Shown in pieces: positions 57,640 to 64,000 of a DNA stretch of 64,000 bases. The DNA is taken from assembly GCA_030141605.1 (NCBI GenBank), contig JAQGDQ010000018.1, forward strand, positions 1,032,501 through 1,096,500, written 5' to 3'. This stretch comes from Tubiluchus corallicola. Lineage: Eukaryota > Priapulida > Priapulimorpha > Priapulimorphida > Tubiluchidae. Under the pieces are notes generated by a model. That model had not been told where the DNA came from and did not search any database. It was given only the letters and a program-made list of their open reading frames with translations. The translations under genes and the position numbers were made by a program. Within the stretch, counting starts at the first letter, position 1. The number at the start of each line of letters is the position of its first letter.

Positions 57640-58058
57640 AAAAAAATAAAAAAGCAGCTAGAAAGCATCTAAAATAGAAGCTGAGAAAAGTGTGTAACAT
57701 GACAAAATTAAGATTTATGACTATGAAACATAGTGTGGAAAGTTGGGAACAGGCAACAAATTATGTGAGATGAGTGTGGTGAGAAAACAGTATTACTGAA
57801 TGGAAATTAAACATGATTAAATTAAAGTGTAATTATAAAAATAAGTGTAAGGATGATTTGATGTGTCCACTGTGTGTGAAGTAGTCTGGTACGACGGAAC
57901 ATCTGTTGAAATGTGAGGCAGCTAAAACATGTTTGGAGAGCGAGCGAAAATTGCCGAAAAAGATCTATGTTCAAGAAACTTTAGTAAGAGTCATGCAATG
58001 CTTGGATCAGACTGTGATAAAACTTGGAGAAATTCTGGTGGTCAATGTAGAGGTGTAA
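57640..58058 (+). mobile_element. Decayed LINE ORF2 C-terminal fragment
   Basis: A plus-strand frame with several stops reads EWKLNMIKLK, then DLMCPLCVK-stop-SGTTEHLLKCEAA, ending at TAA 58056-58058. The CPLC...H....C pattern, preceded by a KLR-F-type helix, is the zinc-knuckle end of many non-LTR reverse-transcriptase ORFs. It starts about 95 bp from the RIIAD1/Chibby candidate promoter. Confidence 0.6.
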
Positions 58059-61000
58059 GAACAACAGCGCGACAAGATACAGTTTTTTGGCTTGCTCCTT
58101 TATGATGTGAATATACAGATAAAAATGTTAGTACAGCCACTGTAAATCGCCTAGCTTTTCGTATGTGATGTATCATTGTGTCTATTGCTAATGCACTGCC
58201 ATTTTTTATTAGTAAAATAACAACAAATAAACGAGCTTTGGTTGGCTTCTTTCTTTTGACAACCAACAGAAAAACTTCATGACTTGGTAGTTTTCGTTTA
58301 AACTGTCCCATGAAAGTATTGCTGCTAAAAACTGACGACTAGGTTTGAGTTTTTCGTTTTTCTTCTGCGTGGAAACACCTGATAAAATACCAATAATTAT
58401 TGTTACTGGGGAAATCGAAGTCTTATGATGAAGGTTATTTGCTTAAGTGCATGAGTTCTAGCAGTTGTTAATTAGCAGTGTCAATTTTATATAATTAAAT
58501 GGAGGTTTCATGGACTTTCTAATTGGGTATAACACGACAAGTTTTGTTGCCATGGGCGCTTGCAATAATTGCTAAAAACCATGTGCGCATTAAACCACGT
58601 TCAGACAGTAAACTCGCAAGTGTGAATTACTTCACGATTTAGGCCTACTCTCCGCAAGAGTTAATTTACCAAAAAGGTACTGTCTTATAATATAATGTGA
58701 ATTCTTAATGATGGGCGATACCTCCGATTTCAGACCTATTTTAGTATCGCAATTAAGCCTATCGCTTACTTTCGTAAGTAAGCGGTGAGATGGCCCGATA
58801 GTATCCGATTCCAAATTTGTATTCCCAGTGCATGTTAAAACTTACGGAAACGGGTTCTAAGTTTGAAAGCGTGACTCAGCGTGTAATTTGATTCGCGATT
58901 TGCTCATGTTGAAAATTATTTCAAACGTATTTTCGCGTCATTTTGTCACTGTAAATTCATTAATACTAGCATTACTAGCTAGAAGTAAGCGATACCGGAG
59001 CCTGTGGCAAGAACTACAGTTATGTGCCTTTGATACTTTTCACCGCGAATAAGAGACAAGCTTATTTTGTCGCGAACACAGCTGTAATCCATTGAAATTA
59101 CACAATAAAGACCAATACAGAAATTTAATTAGCACCATAATTTTATTTAGCTAGTTAGTTTATTTATTGACGTTGACGCAAGGAAACTGCCCTGTAAAAT
59201 TAACAATGTCCATCTTGTATGCTATAAGGTTAGAGAGTTCGTAACAAATAAAATTTTATCTACTTGATAATTTAAATAAATTCAAAACTTTGTACGAGAA
59301 ACAACGAAAAGTAATTTGCTAAGTTCATTAAACCAAACATATTATTAAAGAATTGGCTTCTAAAATGTTCAGTAAGCTGACAATCTAACAATACATGTTC
59401 CTCATCTTGAATATCTCTGCCACTTATACTGAATTAGCGACTGTTTCATTCTGTAGCGTCAAACTTATTCTATTAGAACATTTTTGTCATTTTCCTTATT
59501 TCAGTTACAGTCATTTTCCGTAAGCCTGCAGCTTGGGCACGTTGATCTAGGATCTGCCATTAGGCACTACGTTTGGGTATACCACGGCACTCATTTTCAG
59601 GTCTTTGTGAACCGTGTAAAAAAGTTTACATAGAAACACTGTAGCTCGTTTAGGTTATATTTAAAACACGTTAGTTAATCACGTCAGTACACCAAAACAA
59701 CTTGTTTACACGTTTACTCTATATAATCTTATGAACATATTAGCATACAAGTTTTCACAAATTACTTGCTGTTAAAACTAGATAGGCCCATATTTCTTTA
59801 ATTCAACTGCAGCAAAGGCACTACTCGCTCACTCAGTCATGAAGCCAAGCCCATTATATGTAGATAATGAAAACTATATTTTTATGTATTTGTTTATTTA
59901 CACCATCGTCCTTGTAAAATGCACGATAAAATATATAGAAATAAAAAAGTCATAGTGAAAGCCGATATGGCGGAATTGTAATAACTTCCAGTTGTTCCAG
60001 GATCGATGAGTGCATCATAATTGTTACCCTACAAACTGTACCCTCCAAAAATAGTGCAATCCCATTTGATAGTCAATTACATTCTTGTGTTGTACTTTTT
60101 TATTTAGAAATAACAACAGGAACATTCATATTTTCCAGAACAGTATCGTACGTAAAATCTCACCATCCCCTGAGAGTAATTTTTCTCTAGTCTTGCTCTT
60201 GCAAGTTCTGTAACTTCTGTTGCGAGTTTTGCTGAGATTCAGCTCGCACTTACTGTTCGAGAGTCACAAACTGGCAACAAATTTTGCTCTCTATCTGAAA
60301 ACGCCTGCGAGTTAGTTGACGAGAAAATTCGTTAGTCTCAGCGCGCCGTTCAACCAGACGACGGACACGGGGGCTGCCAGCTTGTGGATAATAGACGAGC
60401 TTTGCTGATTGTTACAACTACAGTTTATTTAATATTAAACGCCAGTGGCTGATATTTATATGTATACTATAGACAAAAACTCTGTCTTCGAAAACCACAG
60501 TAAACGAAGTGCCTAAATGAATTTTGTAAGAACAACAATTGGGCGTCAATGCTTACGTACGCACGGACAGCGTGCTACAAATACAAATCAACCGTTGGTT
60601 CGTAATAATGCAAAATGCCAAGCAATAAACTGTAAGGTAGACACCTAGTTGTTAAAATATGTATCAGAGCCTATATTAAATTATAAACGAGCAAAGAGTG
60701 TCAGGGCTCAATATTATTAAATGTCAAAATTATTTTAGACGTGCATAAAATTGAAAAACTGTTAAAATTGTTAATTTGCATTGTTTTAAAATGTGTATCC
60801 ACTACAAAATAAAAGCTCCCATCGAAGCTCCAATGATTCAACAGATAATAGAATGCCAGAGTGCAATTGAAACGTTATTAATAAAAAAATGTATAAAATT
60901 GGTTTTGTTATTGGATATTTGTACCAACTAATCTACTTTCCACTGCAAAATTAACAACGTTTTTTCGAGATTGTAGGAGCCATCCCACTGGCGTAATAAT

Positions 61001-62907
61001 TGTAGCCTAGAATCATTTGCACTCTTAGAGTGCCTTTTACAATCACAAGCTGATTGTAGATTTTTTATCGTCAATGTCAACAGTTTCTGAAAGATCTTCA
61101 GCTAAGCAGGTCAGCTGTGTCATTTCAGACACAGAATTTTCCGCTGTTTAAGTATTCAAATACGACTTTGTTTATCTGGATAAAATAGTCTGATGCACTG
61201 CTGTGCAGCATTCAACTTACATTATGCATGTTAGCTTGCATCATAATTAACTATGCTAATGGATTGTGACAGTAAATTTATAATATGGAAAAAGTGTCAC
61301 ATTTAAGTTGGGAATGTACAAGTCTGTTTAGCTGGTTAATCAAACAACTTGTTATACCTTAAATAACATCACTAACTTAATTAAGAGCTTGTTGCACATT
61401 CAATCGTTACAGCATAATTTTGGATACGAATGAGCAACACTGATCCGTGGGACTAGTTACTACAGACTTTTCTGCCTTACAAATTGGTAGCAGAAAAACG
61501 ATTTTTGTATGGTGTACTAAAATGCAAGCTCATGTTTTTATACTGCACACAAAGAAGTTTGTTGCAAGCGTACAAAGCAAAAAATCATCAGCACATCTGT
61601 TGCCTACATTTTATTTTGGCAAATGGATGAACACTGAGGTGTAAGACCACATTTATTGTAAAAATACAGTATGTATTACGGGATACTCATAAGAATGTCA
61701 CTATGACACATGCATTGATGGTAAAATAACTGACACTTTGTAAAACTAAATAAAGGTATGCAGAAGAGTTTCTTAAATGCATCTATGATGTATAGTAAAG
61801 GTCTTTGATATAGTTTTATACATGTTTTAATAAAACATATAAGGCACCAGTTGACAAAACCAATTTAACACTAAATTAGAAAAGATTAACAGAAGGACAG
61901 AGTCTATGTAACCAGTAACAGATTTAATAGCATAATCTTTAAACCAGTGCAAGCCTTAAACAACAATAATTACCTACTATAACAGTGGGCACCTAAATTT
62001 GTAGCACGCGCCTTTATTAGGTTAGACAAGACACTAGATTTGTAAAGCAAAAAAATGAGCAAATTTTAATCTATGCAGCAAAATACTAAAAATATCCACC
62101 CATAACCACAATCTTATTTACATTGCTTATAAAAAAACCTTTTCCTAGAGGTAAGCAACAATGGTCTTGCTAGTTACCTTATAAATTTTCATCAATAAAG
62201 CACTGTACCGCACAGAATTGAAGAATTTGTGATATTATGAACTTAAGGGCAGATGTAATTCTTTCACATCACATAACAGTTTTCTCAGATTTTAAGACAT
62301 TTTACTAGTAAATGATCTATCAAAACAGAGTAACACATGGAGAACTTTTCTTAGTCAGTTTTACTTTTCTGAATCGGCATTAGTACTTCTTTTTGTGTTA
62401 ACTATATTGTAGCAGATTTAGTTGCAATTTTTTGTCATACTACTTTATAAAATTCATGTAAGTGGCGCCATCTGTGGCAATAATGTACACCCTTTAGTTT
62501 CAAGCCAGCTTTCAGCCAGTTACCTGTCAGTCACCTCTCTGTCCTTTACTTGTGCTGTAAACAGTCAAGTTTATCCACTTAATATGAGACATTTCTGGGC
62601 TGATTTTTGCTGCAAAAAGTATTTCAGTGGTATCAACTTCAGTTGGAAACGTTTCTGTCATTACATATATGTTGACCAAATTTGTTGACTAATGAATCAC
62701 TGCAAATTCCTCAAAATTTTGTTCAAACATTAACTAGCAAGGCTGAGTGAGAAAAATTCAAAAGCAATTTTATCAGCTGACAGTTACACACAAAAATAAA
62801 CGGAAAGAAAATACAACAATATGATTCGTTATGGCAAGTGATCCACCAACGACAACAACTTGTAGGTGCTTATGATACTCAAGTCACTGTAGTGGAATGC
62901 AGCTTTC
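58059..62907. other. Gene-free DNA and probable 3' UTR of the BCL11-like gene
   Basis: No recognisable exon or zinc-finger frame on either strand. A GC-richer block lies near 60330-60380. A GTTGCCATGG word (58546-58555) resembles an RFX half-site plus centre. Minus-strand AATAAA candidates at about 62012 and 61651 could end the BCL11-like transcript. Confidence 0.4.
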
Positions 62908-62925
62908 TTAGCTCGTGACCATACT
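62908..62925 (-). CDS. Possible short terminal coding exon of BCL11-like gene
   Basis: A strong acceptor (ttttgtgtttgcag) precedes 62925. Continuing in phase 0 from the exon at 63676 gives SMVTS then TAA (62910-62908). It is the first in-phase acceptor downstream and would end the protein at once. Confidence 0.35.
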   Translation of the reverse strand, partial: SMVTS

Positions 62926-63675
62926 CTGCAAACACAAAAACAATTATAAGATTAAATAAATGTTTATTATTTAATATGTCAGGACTTTCAAGCAAGGAAT
63001 AGGTGTTGAGAATCTTGAAAGAGGAAGAAAATTACCTTTTGAAACAAAATCCTTCCATAGAAATACAAATCTGTGGGCTAATTTATATTGACTAATTAAA
63101 GTTTCTAAAAGAGTGATCATAAAAGCACCACACAAACATGTGCAAATATAATTAGTTAGAGTATAACATTATTAAGCTAATTTTGACAGATTCTGATATT
63201 ATTTGATCAAATGTATATGAACTGAGAAGTATTCCTGCATGTTAAATTTGATTAGTTAAGTCAGAGAAGATCAGAAGATTTTGTCAGAAGTTACCAAATG
63301 CTTTTTTTCACTGAAACATAAGTTTTCTTTCCAAAATTTAAACAATCATAACCTCACAATATTACTCATGTTTCATTATTTTTTACATGTACTTTTCAGT
63401 TACCTTGAGTTTATTTGAGATAAACATTTTTTTTTGTTTTTTACGTTCTACCCATCTATCCCGGTTTGAATGTATTTTATTAGTGGGCTGTTGAACTAAC
63501 ATACCTTCAGAACATGAAAGTTCAAGTGATGAGTTAACGAAGATAGTACCACAACCCATCACAGCCCTTTGAAAGTTGTCTGATTTTTTATTTCTCTATT
63601 TACGGTTTTATGCACAGTCGATAGGTGAACAGTAAGATGTAGGGAACATTAAGTCAGCAAAAACGAGATACTTAC

Positions 63676-63839
63676 GACAGGAGTACCAGGCGGAGCAACG
63701 GTAGGAGCAGCAGTGGGAACTGTTGGTGCCGCTATGTACAGTGTAACTTGATGATCAACTTGGGCATGTGACAAGAGATCCCAACTATTCTGGTAGGTTT
63801 GCTGACAGGTGGCACAGGTCAACACTGCTGGTTCATTTG
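63676..63839 (-). CDS. BCL11-like C2H2 zinc-finger exon
   Basis: The acceptor cttttacttgcag precedes 63839 and the donor gtaagt follows 63676. The exon has 164 nt, entering in phase 1 and leaving in phase 0. It encodes NEPAVLTCATCQQTYQNSWD, then LLSHAQVDHQVTLY and a Pro/Ala/Thr-rich stretch ending GTPV. The CxTCxQ.....WxLLxHAQ..H...Y pattern, and the preceding EP, match the single finger encoded by exon 3 of BCL11A/BCL11B, transcription factors that recruit NuRD. Upstream exons are beyond the right edge. The C-terminal finger clusters of BCL11 are not found downstream in this window, so this may be a short isoform or a divergent relative (ZNF296 is the other family member). Confidence 0.6.
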
Positions 63840-64000
63840 CTGCAAGTAAAAGTACAAATGACAGAACTTGTCTTGATACGTGTTACCCATAACCACTCAA
63901 AACTCAATCATGTAAAATAAAAAGCAGTACTCCAATAATTTTATTCTGTCATTAATAGTATTCTCATCATTTAAATAACCATTGTATAATAAATTACTAA
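63840..64000 (-). other. Intron upstream of the BCL11-like exon
   Basis: AT-rich sequence to the window edge, with no exon. Confidence 0.5.

Noticed and set aside
58042-58311. 89-codon minus-strand frame (MGQFKRKLPS...)
   Set aside because: No recognisable domain; its end overlaps the LINE relic. Not supported as a gene.

Overview
This is nuclear DNA of an animal, most likely a non-vertebrate bilaterian. The genes are split by GT-AG introns and end in AATAAA signals. The sequence is AT-rich, with long simple repeats and relics of non-LTR, hAT-like and pogo/Tigger-like elements. The teashirt-type gene lacks the homeodomain found in the vertebrate TSHZ proteins, which argues against a vertebrate. 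The phylum cannot be fixed from this window.

Layout, left to right. (1) 107-3746, plus strand: the last three coding exons of an importin-4 (IPO4) homologue, with poly(A) signal at 4127. (2) 8121-18064, plus strand: a complete teashirt/tiptop zinc-finger gene in two coding exons. A 13-codon first exon carries the N-terminal RRKQ motif, followed by a 6.96-kb intron and one large exon; the inferred protein has 994 residues. (3) About 18.4-41 kb: no supportable gene. It holds transposon relics, minisatellites and several compositionally distinct blocks with homeodomain/PBX/MEIS-like words, which look like candidate enhancers. (4) 53689-41600, minus strand: a complete orthologue of the AT-hook/C2H2 factor ZFAT in seven coding exons joined by six phase-1 introns; the inferred protein has 1229 residues. 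(5) 56944-56104, minus strand: two small ciliary genes in tandem, RIIAD1 (97 aa) and Chibby/CBY1 (129 aa), separated by only 157 bp. (6) 63839-63676, minus strand: an exon of a BCL11-like C2H2 gene, followed by a possible short terminal exon at 62925.

Three genes are nuclear DNA-binding regulators (teashirt, ZFAT, BCL11-like). Teashirt carries a PLDLS CtBP-binding motif and an N-terminal motif of the type that recruits NuRD in related factors. RIIAD1 and Chibby belong to motile-cilium/basal-body biology and may share a promoter.

The most notable non-gene features are: an 88-nt pre-miRNA-like hairpin 393 bp upstream of the teashirt start codon; a perfect 19-bp inverted repeat just inside teashirt intron 1; four or five short non-autonomous DNA transposons with recognisable terminal inverted repeats (three with target-site duplications); and an inverted-repeat-bounded ~1-kb unit with a nested 42-bp tandem repeat. 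No clearly new protein system was found. The best candidates for undescribed biology are the hairpin, the RIIAD1-Chibby gene pair and the BCL11-like short form. GC content and family assignments were judged by eye, without database searches.
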